Positions 35,956 through 47,825 of a stretch of 64,000 nt of DNA are shown piece after piece. Source of the DNA: Escallonia rubra. Its lineage: Eukaryota > Streptophyta > Magnoliopsida > Escalloniales > Escalloniaceae. A program made the translations under genes and the position numbers. The stretch spans positions 248,001-312,000 of the forward strand of contig JAVXUO010000209.1 in the NCBI GenBank assembly GCA_033065855.1, written 5' to 3'. Position 1 is the stretch's first letter; every line of letters begins with the position of its first letter. The notes beneath the pieces are model-generated. The model did not search any database. It was not told the DNA's origin and saw nothing but the letters and a program-made list of their open reading frames with translations.

Positions 35956-38900
35956 ATTTTAAGACGGTTCGAGGTTTCTAATGACTGTCTTACATTTTTG
36001 TTGCATATTATAATGTTCGTGGTAAGAGGACTTTGGATGAAAAAATTTGCGCAACGGCACGTGATGGAAAGGACTACCCAATGCAGATTATGAAAGCTCA
36101 GATAAATGTAATATCAAATATGGTATGAGCTATTGTGATATTTTTTATATCACTCAAGGTATGTCTATAACAGCTAGTACTAATGCATAATGATGAAATA
36201 TGGGAGCTACGAAATCCATGGTCTAAGTCCTAAGGGCATAATGACAACTTAATAATAGTGAGTCATAAGCTTTAACTTTCATACGTAAATAAAAGTTTGA
36301 TATATTGACATGTAGCCTGCATGATCTGTACTCATAAAAGATAATGAGCATGAAATTGAAGTGTCAGAATAGTGGGGGCCCAAGGAAAAGGCAATGATAT
36401 TCATGTGAGTAATTTAGATGCTGATTTGCGTTACATAAGTCTGGCACTTGGCACCATTAACTAAAGAACTACAAGGGGGTTGAGAAACAATCCACTCAAA
36501 AGCGGTTAGTAGTTCTTGGTGGTGATCCAAACTCCAAGCATAAAGAAACATAGGGAGTTTTAATTATGAGCAACGAGAAACCAAGTGCTCTGTACAACCT
36601 TTATGCAAATGGGACTGGATGGTGGAATTGGAACATGGAAGGTGTTGATAATGATGACGTAGCTTGCAATAAAACGATAAGAAGGGAAATTAAGGTGCTA
36701 GTGCTTACATAGTTACTATGGCATGATTTTCGTTCGGTATTTGAAAATGTTTTGACAACGTTGAGAGTTTTTATAAGAGTGTAGAGGGTCTATTTGGTGC
36801 TGAACAAAATTTAATGCTTGTTTATCACGTGGTGTTCTTATTTTATTGCAATGTTTAGCACTTTAACCTTCATGTTGTGAAACAAGGCTTAAAAATGTGA
36901 TTTTCTTTTGGTAACTGGCTTTGGTTTAGCGTAAGTGGCTTTAAAAATAATTGGATTGCCTTTTAGATATGAAGTCTTTAAGACTCAGTTGTTTGGGCTT
37001 GTTTGAAAATGTGGTGCTATTGGAATAACTTGGTATACGTTGTGAAGGGTTACATGCGAATAATATATTGCGAGTTATCTTTTACATTGTATTTGCCTTA
37101 GTTGAGGAAGAGGGGATGTCTTTCTGTTCTTTGTCCTTTCCGAGAATGATTAAGCTTTTGATTAATGTCGTCTCGGTTGAATTTCTTTTTAGAAATTGAG
37201 AATCACAACAGTTTTGAGATCATACATAGATGGCGCTTCGTGTAAAGACAAAGAGTGATTAACTAATATTCTGAGGAGATAAATCAGAATGAACTTTAGA
37301 CTATTTGAAATTATGGGACGCAAGGATAAATCAAAGCACTATGAAACTTTACTCTTGGAAGTAAATGTTTGAACTTGGTTCAAAGTTCATGCATTTTGAA
37401 TAGATTGAGCCTTTTGAGAGTCTTTTTCGTATGTTCCTTTGACATCATATGAGTTTGAAAGAAAATATAATTTGCATGTGGAGTTAAGAGAAATTAATGG
37501 GATTTTTTTTAAATACAAAATTTGTGTTCCCAAGTTTCAAATTGTGAGCTATTTATGATGTTGTTGCATTTTAGCTACATTTTGATGTCGAGGAAGGAAA
37601 GTAGTAAGCCCGATGGTTATAAAATGGAGACATGCCGAACTTATTTGCAATTTATGTTCACTTGGGTAGAACCCTTTTTTGTTTTTGAAGGAAATGCCTT
37701 CCTTGATTGAGTTAGTCTCATATGTATAATTACCTTTAGATTATTTCACTCGTATCTTGTGAAAATTATCATCCTTTGGTTGGATGAGGCATGTGAATAG
37801 CAATGTCTGCTTAACTTAAATTAGTGTATGCTAGAATTGGCATGTAAGTAGATGTGGTTATGTTTGACGGATATTGATGTGTAGGTTGTGTTCGCAAGAA
37901 AAAGGGTTTATTAATGCCATAGTAAACACAATTTGAAACTCTGTTGGCTTCATATATATGTAAGTGCCTTCCTCTACTAGGCTTCTAGGAGCAAAGTACA
38001 AAGTGTACGACGAGAAGGCAATTGATGTACTCGTGGTAATCATCGATGTTTGGCAGAGCAAGGAATGTGGTATATATCCATTTGGGGTTATAGCATGATT
38101 ATTGAAAAAAAAAAAATTTACTAGTAAAGAGGGTTTTTGGATGCCGTAAACTGGACAAGCATCTTGAGGTAAAACTCTTTGGCCACAATAAAAGTACCTG
38201 AGCAACTATTAGGTGCATTCTTTTCAAATGTGTGCCAGAAAAAGCTTGCATTTATAATGTTAGATTTCATGCTTTTCCTAGATGATATGGTTTGGTCTTT
38301 TATGACTGGTCCTTCTGTTAATGAGATTTCCAACACTGAGCTTTTTCTAAGTCGGTATTGAATATATTTTTGCTAATAAATGAATTTGAATATGGTTGGA
38401 TTTACCTCAGGCACATGATCTTTATACTTAAGTTAAAGTATGTGCTAATCCAGTCTTATGCAAAGTATCTCTTCATAAATCTAGGAATTCATGGAAATCA
38501 AGGCCTGAAAGTTTTTTTTTAAGGAATTAACTCGTTGAGTTCTACATGAGATTCCACTAGTTTCTACAAGGTGGAGCCTTGGAAAGTTTTTGGGATCTTA
38601 AGTAGTAGCATTATTGATACAAAAGTCCTTTCATATTGAATTTTTAAAAGCTGTGTGAAAATAATATGAGACACGGTCATTCTTCGGAGTTAATTTTGGA
38701 ATTTTTGCAAAATATAATTTACTTTGAAATATTTGAAGTAATATGTCAAGGATAAAGCAATGTTGTTTTACTCTTGAAGAGGAAAAACAAAAGCTTGTGA
38801 GATTTTTCAAATCAAGAGACATAAGAATCTCTGATGAGTGACATGCTAATGGCCTTAAAAGGTATAGTAGGTCCTAGTAGTAGACTATTAGTCACATGTT

Positions 38901-39882
38901 TGTGATTTCTCATAGTATGACTATTGACTGTTAGCATGACGGTTGAAAAACCTATTACTTTTTGGGTAAAAGTAAGGCCGTTGATTGACCATTATCTTAT
39001 CGTGATGTATTTTTTATTACCTCGATCATATATCCCAAATAAAAAATGTTATGGGATAGTATATGATATTTTGGCTCGATAAATTGTTGGCCTTCAAGCA
39101 CGATGGAATCGAGGTAAGGCATGTGTTGCCTTGGAAATGGAACAGGTTGGTTATTGCATATGTTGGTTAATGTTTGTATACCACCTGTTGATCAGACTTT
39201 TGTTGTGAATTATGTGAAAATTGTGAAAGTCTAGCTAGAGGCAAAGGTTTGATATACATCGAGGGGGATGAGGACTTTAGCCCAAAAATTGTATAAGTCA
39301 CCTATAAGGATACAACCTACTAGGGACTGGAGATCCCAAGAACTAGGTAAGGGGACCAACGAATTATAGAGTGACTGGTTTTTAAACATGTACTATTATT
39401 GTCTTATGACATAATGTCCCTCCCTATGGTGTAAGTACATGTTTCTCGTAACGATATCGGAGGTTGAGATTATTTATAATCTCTTAATGAGTTTTATAGC
39501 CCATACGGGTGGGATGTATCAGTTATGAGAGCATCCTTGATAGACTCACCTATATGAGTGTGGAAGTGAGGCCGCTTCCTATGAGAATTGGGCTAATTCT
39601 CTAGAGCACTCACGAAAGCTGGGATAAAGCACAAGGCCGTAACGTGCTGGCTTAAGAAGCTTGGTTTAGAACACCTGGAATGTCGTGTGTGTGACGCGAT
39701 TCTACGTGCCCTCAAGTAGTCATCGTTTCAAGGCTGAGCCACTTTGACTCTAGTACGGGAATTGCTGAAACGCTAAGTGAAGGTTTCAAGGCAGAGCCAC
39801 CTTCATGATGCATGATATTCCATCTTTGCCCAACCTTGCATTACTATTGTTATTATTATTTTATTAAAATAAGTGGGGGATT

Positions 39883-40990
39883 GTTGGAGTATTTTAATAA
39901 AATAGTTAATAAGAATTATTGTGGGTGTTACCAATTATTTATTTCTCACATAAAATGACATTAAGATGAGAAGTAATTAGTCTTTGGACCATTATTATTC
40001 TAGCCGTTAGAACATACTTGGCATGGTACCCAACGGTTGAGATTTAAATACCAAAGATACTAACCAAGGTTCCAGCCTACACCTGCACTAATTTATAAGG
40101 TGCCGTTTCTTTCTTTTTCCATTTAAGACATAGCCTTCCTCCTCCTTGCATATGTATGTCTCTGCTTTGCCCCTCTTTGTTGTTATTCTTTGGTTATTAT
40201 TTAACCTCAGGCAAGCAGGGACGCAGCCAGTAAGCTGGCAGTCCTCTTTGCTTTCCATGTCCTCTTCTTGATGCTAGTGATAAAATTACCTTAAGCAATC
40301 TACTAGAGCCCAAGATAGCCGTATCTCAAAAATTGCCGATCATTCTAAACTTGCAGCAGCTGACCACTGCAGCGTTCAAAACTGTGCCTTGAGGTCCTAG
40401 AACAAAAACATGGACCTATCTTGCACCTTAAGCTTGGGAAATTTTTGGGCAATCATTTCCTTCCCAGAAGTGAGCAAGGAGGTGGTAACAAAGCTGTAGC
40501 TTACTTTTGTTAGAGGCAAAAGCTCGTCTCGGTTGACACTGTCGGTTATGAATATTGAGTTTTCTTTATCTAAGTAATGCATTTTTGGGCAAAGAAGGGT
40601 GTTGTGTGGAGCTTCTGCTTCTCTAGTAATGCAAGCTAAGAGAAGTCACAGCAAAATCGCTGGGCTGTTGTATCCTGGAGGCGGCGTGCTATAACCTATT
40701 GCATCGGAACACTCCGTAGGGGCGCGAACCGTCTTAAAGAGAGCGACCTAGTCCGCGCCTCAACCCAGTATCAACATAACTTATTTCCAGGTGTTCGAGA
40801 CAAATTCTTTGAACCCTTAGCGCACTTCATTTGGTAAGATCAATGTTGTGTTGTTGAAGAGCATTGAGGTAAGTTGTTTTGCATGCTCACAACTAATGGA
40901 GGTACGTGCTCGCATATAATTTTTTACATTTCATTTCTTTTGTAAGATTACTAAAATATTGCAATTGATTGTTAAAAATTGCTTCCAACA
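39883..40990 (+). repeat. Right LTR (1108 bp)
   Basis: Direct copy of the left LTR, following the purine tract and ending in gcttccaaca before gattacctgg. Confidence 0.9.
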
Positions 40991-41211
40991 GATTACCTGG
41001 TATGGAGACGGCAAAGGTGCGGCGAAGGAAGAGAAGATTGATGAATTGCAGGAGCCCTCTCTGTTTTTTTGGGTTTGTAGAGTGGTGTTCTTTAATAATT
41101 TGCACTCATATCTTTGGCTTATAAGGAGAGATGTTACCTGTTATATTTTCTGCTTAAAGTGGACTTGAAGCGTGAACAGTGGAGGAGGACAAGATTGACA
41201 GATTGAAGGAG

Positions 41212-41378
41212 GATTCTCCTGTCCCTCGCAATCTTAGCCATCACCATTCTACCAAGCAAAAGATCTTCATTGAAATTTCACAAGACTCAAAAGTAACCAA
41301 CCCAAATCTTTTTCTCCCCTCTTTCTCCTGTCCCTCGCAATCTTAGCCATCACCATTCTACCAAGCAAAAAATCTTCA
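41212..41378. repeat. Duplicate of the LINE insertion site
   Basis: tcgcaatcttagccatcacc to gcaaaagatcttcattgaaatttcac (about 41222-41282) is repeated at about 41336-41378, where it stops at atcttcat and meets the LINE tail. The missing half (gaaatttcataac, caaaagtaaccaaccca) resumes at about 42840. Confidence 0.8.
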
Positions 41379-42838
41379 TTTTTTTGTTGGTTACAAAGGA
41401 AAGAAGAAGATACAAAACAGTTACTCATGCCTCCTGTAGGCAGTTCCTCTTAAATCAGCTGACAATAGGAAGTCTAGTTCTCTGTTTGGCTTGTCCACAT
41501 AGGTGAGGGGATGTGGTTGATCAGCTCCATAGTTGGCAAGGTGGTCGGCGCACTTGTTTCCCTCTCTTAAGGTGTGATGGATCTGGTATTTGCACCTCTG
41601 TATGATGTATCGACAGTCGGATATGAGGCCTCTTAGTTGATGATTCATGTTCTCTTGTTCCAATATTAGTTGAATAGCTGCAGTGGAATCAGTTTCAATT
41701 ATCAGGTTTTGGATATTCTTCTCTTTTGCCAGCTTCAATCCTTGGTGGATACCCCACAGTTCAGCTGTTAGGCTGTTAGTTTGTCCCAGATGTCCACAAT
41801 AGCCCCATTGCCATATTCCTTGATCATTTCTGAGGATTCCTCCAAAGCCTCCCTGTCCTGGATTGCCTCTAGCACATCCATCTGTATTAAGCTTTAAATA
41901 TCCTGTCAAAGGAAAAGACCATGAAATTAGGTTGTGGTGCTTCTTTGTATGATTACTGGTTTGATAATTGAAAGCCTTCACCGTGTCTGTGTATTGCTGT
42001 GTGATCCTTTGTACAGTACTGTTAACATCCATTTGGGATCCATTGAAGAATCTTTCATTCCTGCTCTTCCAAATGTGCCAGGCTATTAAAGCAAAGAGTT
42101 GTGAGGATATGATGTTCTCAGGTTTCTCTTTATCTTTGTGCTTGGAGCAATACTTTAGAATTCAATTATGGATGTTCAGCATATTGTCTTCCATTAACGT
42201 GGCTTGGGGAAAGAAACACCTCCAAATAGCTTGGGCCGCACTGCAATTTCTCAAGACATGGCTAGTGTCCAAACCTGGCAATAATCACATATGGGAGTAG
42301 CATCCATCCCTCTACTCGTACGAAGAACATTAGTAGGGAGACGATTGTGAGCAGTAATCCATAAAAAGAAATTGACACGTCTGGAAGTTTTAATTTTCCA
42401 GATTTTGTCCCAGAGTTTATCACAAAGGTTAGTCTCTAGAGAATTACAAATGATATCATTATAAACATATTTGGAAGAGAACAGGCCATTAGCTTCCATG
42501 CCCCAGATGATAGTGTCAGGATATTCTAAGAAGATAGATCTAGGAGTTGTTATAATGTGATTGATGAGTTCTTCTCCCAGTTGGTCTTTCCAAGGTTCAA
42601 TATTCCAAACATCATTTTGAAGGACGTCACTGACTTTCAAGTTGGGGTCTATACAATTTATAGTATCGTTTAGAGGCTTGTTGCCACACCACCAGTCTTC
42701 TCCCAAGGAAACGTTTTCACCATTTCCTATAAGCCATTTGGTCCCCTTGAGGAGCATAGGTTTAGTACTCATGATACCCTTCCAAATATGGGATTCTCCC
42801 CGTTTAGTAGTCCAAGATCATTGAAATTACGATAAAGA
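41379..42838 (-). pseudogene. 5'-truncated LINE with zf-RVT and RNase H domains
   Basis: Reads leftward. It opens with the ORF2 zinc-binding region (GTKWLIGNGENVSLGEDWWC, VNFFLWITAHNRLPT, CDYCQ) from 42772. It shifts frame near 42265 and continues as DTSHVLRNCSAAQAIWRCFF. One stop interrupts HN*ILKYC near 42160. The RNase H domain then runs 42032-41421: LKLNTDGCARGNPGQGGFGG, TAELWGIHQGLKLA, IIETDSTAAIQLI, REGNKCADHLANYG. The 3' end is a T run at 41380 (poly-A on the minus strand). The D/E/D residues of the RNase H core are present, but the frameshift and stop make it inactive. Confidence 0.88.
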
Positions 42839-44021
42839 ATGAAATTTCATAACACTCAAAAGTAACCAACCCACATGTAGCTTTTCAAAGTCGATCACAA
42901 CTTCAGACGACATCAATTTTGTAGTCATAGGATAGTCTGGTTGGGAAGAAAAAGAAACTGGCACAAATTATGAAAGTAAACCAAGCAAAAACTGAAGCTA
43001 CAAAAAGAACCTGAACACGAAGTGAGGAAAGATAGTCTTCTGGAGCAAAACAGCTGGATAGTGCGAGAGAAAACGGTCCACCTATTTGCGGACTTCGTAT
43101 ACATAAAACTCCAATGACGTAAACCTTTCTTCTCTTCCTCAAATCATCACCTGTTAGAATAGAATTCCTTGCAGCTTCCAGGCAAAAAAAAGGTGACGTC
43201 CTGAGAGGACCAAAGAACACTAGATTCTTTTCAAGGAGTAGAGGAGTTTCTTCGAGCAGAGAGCACCAAAAATAAAAGGAGGGAGATAGAACAAGCAAAA
43301 CAGAGTCGATTTGGAGCAAAACAGAGGGAGGGAGATAGAGGGAGCAGAACAGAGCATTAGAGATTGGCAGGAATACGAAGAGGCAGCAGAGTATTGAGGC
43401 AATATAATCCTATTTGGACATTACAACTTAATCCGAAGGATGATGTGTCGTTTTGTGATGACGTGGTTAAAGACTGTGATGATGTGTCGTTAAAATATGT
43501 GATTATTTGTCGTGACTTCGTATACGTAAAACACCAATGACATAAACCTTTCTTCTCTTCCTCAAATCATCACCTGTTAGAATAGAATTCCTTGCGGCAA
43601 AAAGGTGACGCCCTGAGAGGCCCAAAGAACACTAGATTCCTTTCAAGGAGTAGAGGAGTTTCTTCAAGCAGAGAGCACCAAATAAAAGGAGGGAGTTAGA
43701 AGAAGCAAAACATAGTCGATTTGGAGCAAAACAGATGGAGGGAGATAGAGGGAGAAAAACAGAGCATTAGATTGGCAGGAATATGAAGAGGAAGTAGAGT
43801 CAGGGGCGGAACTAAGAATTTTTTTCAGGAGGTGCACAAATTATATCGAATTTGTCAAAAACATTTATTAAAATAATATTAAAAACGGAATGCACTTATA
43901 AAGCATACAAAAAGTAGAGTCATTAAAGATTCTTTACAAGTACAACAAAAAAAAAAAGGAAAATACAAATTCACCATAATAATTATATAGTGATAACAGT
44001 GAAGCCAAGGTGGCTAAAAAT

Positions 44022-47000
44022 TAGAGTTGTCAAACGGGCCGGGCGGCCCGCGGGCTGGCCCGACCCGGCCCGGTTTTGGCCCGGGCTGGCCCGGCCCCGT
44101 GGATGAACAGTAGAGGCCCGCACACGTAGGGCCTGGGGCCTGGGCCTGGACCAGGCCTGAATAATCTGGAAAACGGCCCGGCCCGGCACGGCCCGGTTTT
44201 GGCCCGGGTTTGGCCCGGCCCGGTTTCGGCCCGGGCTTGGCCCGGTCTGCGGCCCGGATTTTGGCCCGGTTTTGGCCCCACTTTTTTTGAATCTTTTGCT
44301 TTTCCCCCCCTTTCTTCTCCCCCTTTTCCAAACTTCCACTTTTACCCCCCCAACAGCTATATAACGGCTAGTTTGGGGGGTATTTTAGTCTAACCTATAT
44401 TTTTCAACTCCTTTACACTCTTACCCTCCCCAACAACTATAAACGGATAGTTTGTAGGGGTATTTTGGTCTTTTGTGAAGTTTCTAAAATCTATAAATTC
44501 ACACCATTTCTCTCTAATTTTTCACACCAATCTTCTTACTCTCTTCTTACTCTCACAACAAGCTTTGCTACTAGTTTCCTCTCCAATTACTACTCTTGCT
44601 AATTACTACTAGTATTTAGTAATTAGTACTCTTGTTTATTAATTACTAGTCTTGCTAAATTCTTTTTAATTACTCTTACTCTCTAATATTTGTTACTCGT
44701 TCATTCTTTTAATTACTACTAGTATTTACTAATTAGTACTCTTGTTTATTAATTACTAGTCTTGCTAAATTCTTTTTAATTACTAACTCTCTAATATTTG
44801 TTACTCGTTCATTCTTTTAATTGTTATTTCTTATTACTACTCTTATAATTGTGTATTTAGTTACTCTTACAAAGTTTAGCGTGAAATATGTCTGGATTAT
44901 TGAACAAAATGAGGCGTGCAACGTCATCACGAAAGAAATCATCATCATCGCAAGCACCACCACCAGCACAAGCGCCAGCGCCACGGCCATCAGAAACACC
45001 AATCCAAGCACCAACACAACCATTCGTTCGTGGACGAATGAGTACAGGCTCTATGATAGATACCCAAGCCAATTGGGAGTTCAATCAAAACATTCCAGAT
45101 TTTGAATACACGCCTGATGAAGACCCCCCGCATTATAGTCAAGGACGCAGCTCGGTTGGCGAAGCTACTACTCAGTGGCATAATCTCAACCCTATGCCTG
45201 GTCATGATGAAGAAGGGCCGAGCAATGCCTCCGATAACGTGCCAGAAGTCCAAAGGGGGAAAAAGAAGAAAGCCGAGTGTTGGAATCATTTCGACTTAAT
45301 TACGGTGGACGACATCCGAAAAGCTCAATGTAAGTACTGTCTTAAATTATTTTCGACTGGTAGTGGTAATGGACATCTTAACAGGCATTACCCTCAGTGT
45401 GCACCTCGACAAGGCCACGTCGAACCTACCCAAACGCAATTATCTTTTGACGGTAAGTTATTTGTTTATAATCAGCGAGAGCAAAGAGACGGTCTCGCTG
45501 AATTTGTTATTCACGATGAACAAGCCTTTTCTTTTGCCGATAATCCTAAGCACTCTAGATATATGAACACCTACGTTCAACCTTTGTACAAAAAGGTTCA
45601 TAGAAACACAACGAGGTCCGATGCACTCCGACAGTACAAGGCTGCCAAAGCACGCCTTATCGATTATTTCGATAAATTTGACGGTAAAGTTAGTCTTACT
45701 TCTGATATTTGGCAATCTCCTTATACTTTTGTTAGTTATTCTTGTGTGACCGCTCATTGGATTGATGCAGATTGGGTTATGCACAAGAGAATCATCACTT
45801 TCGAGCACTTCCCTTATCCGCACGATGGAATGAACATTGCTACTCTTATATTAAAAGCATGCAACACATTTAAAATTAAGGATAAGATTATGAGTGTTAG
45901 TTTTGATAATGCTTCTAATAATAAAGCTGCTGTTGCAGCTTTAAAGGAGACGCTTCAACCTGTACTTGATGGTGAATTATTTCATGTTCGTTGTGTTTGT
46001 CACATTATTAACTTAATTGTTCAAGATGGTTTAGGTGCTGCAGGAGATATTCTGCTCAAAATGAGGGGTATGACAGCGTATGTTAATGGCTCGAGTTTGA
46101 GAACACAACAATTTAAAACGTTGTGTGTTCAATATAATATGCCTCGCAGGAGAGCAGTTACAGATGTGGTCCACAGGTGGAACTCTACATACCACATGCT
46201 TTTACACATTCTGGCATACCGAGAAGTCTACACGCATTTTCTACTAACCCAGTTCCCAGCCGGCTTGCCAACTCAAGAGGAATGGCAGATGGCCACATAC
46301 CTAGCTGAATTTTTGGAGGTATTCTACACGTCTACCAATTTATTGTCTGGTACGTACTATCCCACCTCTCCTCTCGCTGTAATAGAAATTCTGAAGATGG
46401 CTACAATGTTAACAAAATGGAGATATATAGGACCCTTTAGGGAAATAGTACAAGTGATGGATCAAAAATTTAATAAATATTGGAGGAAACTGCCTGCTAT
46501 TTTTACTGTGGCTACTTGTTTAGATCCTAGGTTAAAGTTGCATGGCGTGAACGCCTCGATACAAGAGATATCGAAATTAATGCGCTACACAGCAGATGAC
46601 ACAACCTTGCTCACAGCAAAAGTGAGCAAGAGGTTTGAGGACTTGTTCAACCTCTATCGTAATTCTGCTGACGTGCGCGGGCGAGCTACATCATCATCCA
46701 CTGCTGAGAGGTATTATGCGCCATACCTTCAAGGCTTTGAACATCTAGTAGCAAGACAACTACCAGGTGAAGGTACTTCTAATTCGGGAGGTTCGTATAA
46801 TTTTTCCTCTTTTAATGAGATTGGTGTATATGCAAATACTGATCATTATTCTGATTTATCAAGGCAAGAACAGATTAATTTTAATTTGTTAAATTTTTGG
46901 AAACAAAATCAAAACATGTATAAAACTTTATCCCAAATTGCACGGGATGTACTGCCAGTGCAAGCCTCCACGGTTGCTTCAGAGTCGGCATTTTCAGCAA

Positions 47001-47825
47001 GCGGAAGGGTTTTGGATGACAGGAGGAGTCGTCTTAACCCCGAGTCGCTCGAGCTATGTGTATGTTGGAAGGATTATCTTGATGCGAAATACCGCGAGCA
47101 AGATAAACCGATTGATGATAGGAAGAGCAGTGACTCGGATATTGAAGTACTTCCGGATGATTAGGTAATTTGTTTTTATTTTCCTCTTTTGATCCTTTTG
47201 GTTGACGTTGCAGATTTCTTGATCTTTGATTGCTGATATTTTGGATAGACATGCATTATTATTTTGATTGTTAGAGTTTTAAGAATAAATTTTTTCACAA
47301 AATATACTTTTGTCCATATATATAAAATAATTTTTTACACGCAAGATATATATTTTTTTGTATATATAAAAAAATAGGTAACCTCGACTGTTTGTTTACA
47401 AGCAGCCGGTGCCAAGCCCGGATAAAAGGAGGAGGGCCTATGAACACATTTATTATTTTTCTATATAAATTGTTATGTGTTAAGATTTTATTAATAAAGC
47501 TCACCAAGAAGAGTATGAAAATGTTTAACATATTAATAAAGCTCACCAAGATTAGGTTCGTTAAATTATGAATATTGCCTAGAGGCTAGAGATGAAATTG
47601 AATAATAAGAAAAAAAAAAAAGTTTTGGGCCCGGGCCCGGCCCAAGCCCGGCCCTAAATATTGGGCCTAGGGCCAGGGCCTGGACTGGGCCTAGGTTTCC
47701 CTTCGGCAGGCCCGGCCCGGCCCGGCCCGGTTGGCAGCCCCACTGGCCCGGCCCTGGCCCGGCCCCACAGCAGGTCCGATGGGCTTGGGCTGGGCCGGCC
47801 CAAGCCCGGCCCTTTGACAACTCTA
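44022..47825 (+). mobile_element. Complete, apparently autonomous hAT transposon (inner)
   Basis: 3804 bp. The termini are tagagttgtcaaacgggccg on the left and, as reverse complement on the right, tagagttgtcaaagggccgg. There is a perfect 8-bp target duplication, ctaaaaat (44014-44021 and 47826-47833). Subterminal regions (about 44034-44280 and 47626-47815) are dense arrays of ggcccgg motifs, probably transposase-binding sites as in other hAT elements. The single gene inside is intronless and intact. ORFs in the ggcccgg arrays are artefacts. Confidence 0.95.
44888..47164 (+). CDS. hAT-family transposase with BED zinc finger (ricesleeper type)
   Basis: A 758-residue uninterrupted ORF that catalyses cut-and-paste transposition of the element around it. 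Residues 1-125 are Ser/Pro-rich. A BED zinc finger spans about 128-172 (C148-x2-C151, H163, H167, with C171 nearby) and binds DNA. The RNase H-like catalytic core has the hAT acidic residues at D273 (LTSDIWQSP), D340 (SVSFDNASNN) and E699 (ASESAFSASGRV). The CHIINL motif is at 371-376 and the RW motif at 430-431. The C-terminal dimerisation region, about 665-735, contains FNLLNFWKQN and ARDVLPVQASTVASESAFS. The start ATG at 44888 is the first in the open frame. Length and motifs are complete, so it may still be active. Confidence 0.96.
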   Translation: MSGLLNKMRRATSSRKKSSSSQAPPPAQAPAPRPSETPIQAPTQPFVRGRMSTGSMIDTQANWEFNQNIPDFEYTPDEDPPHYSQGRSSVGEATTQWHNLNPMPGHDEEGPSNASDNVPEVQRGKKKKAECWNHFDLITVDDIRKAQCKYCLKLFSTGSGNGHLNRHYPQCAPRQGHVEPTQTQLSFDGKLFVYNQREQRDGLAEFVIHDEQAFSFADNPKHSRYMNTYVQPLYKKVHRNTTRSDALRQYKAAKARLIDYFDKFDGKVSLTSDIWQSPYTFVSYSCVTAHWIDADWVMHKRIITFEHFPYPHDGMNIATLILKACNTFKIKDKIMSVSFDNASNNKAAVAALKETLQPVLDGELFHVRCVCHIINLIVQDGLGAAGDILLKMRGMTAYVNGSSLRTQQFKTLCVQYNMPRRRAVTDVVHRWNSTYHMLLHILAYREVYTHFLLTQFPAGLPTQEEWQMATYLAEFLEVFYTSTNLLSGTYYPTSPLAVIEILKMATMLTKWRYIGPFREIVQVMDQKFNKYWRKLPAIFTVATCLDPRLKLHGVNASIQEISKLMRYTADDTTLLTAKVSKRFEDLFNLYRNSADVRGRATSSSTAERYYAPYLQGFEHLVARQLPGEGTSNSGGSYNFSSFNEIGVYANTDHYSDLSRQEQINFNLLNFWKQNQNMYKTLSQIARDVLPVQASTVASESAFSASGRVLDDRRSRLNPESLELCVCWKDYLDAKYREQDKPIDDRKSSDSDIEVLPDD

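Larger units (their letters stand above)
34848..40990. mobile_element. LTR retrotransposon without recognisable gag-pol (LARD-like)
   Basis: A 6.1-kb element bounded by direct LTRs that begin tgttgga and end tccaaca. It is flanked by a 5-bp target duplication, gatta (34843-34847 and 40991-40995). The internal region, 35956-39882, has no ORF longer than about 115 codons, and I recognise no gag, protease, reverse transcriptase, RNase H or integrase motif. A purine tract (aagtggggga) sits directly before the right LTR, giving + orientation. No clear tRNA primer site was identified after the left LTR. It looks like a large non-autonomous derivative that depends on another element. Confidence 0.9.

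Noticed and set aside
42903-43402. Leu/Phe-rich minus-strand ORFs, possible membrane protein
   Set aside because: They lie in the tandem 423-bp units, are not conserved in length among the units and match no family I know.
43983-44339. Pro/Gly/Arg-rich ORFs at the ends of the inner hAT (also 47566-47878)
   Set aside because: Caused by the ggcccgg subterminal arrays.
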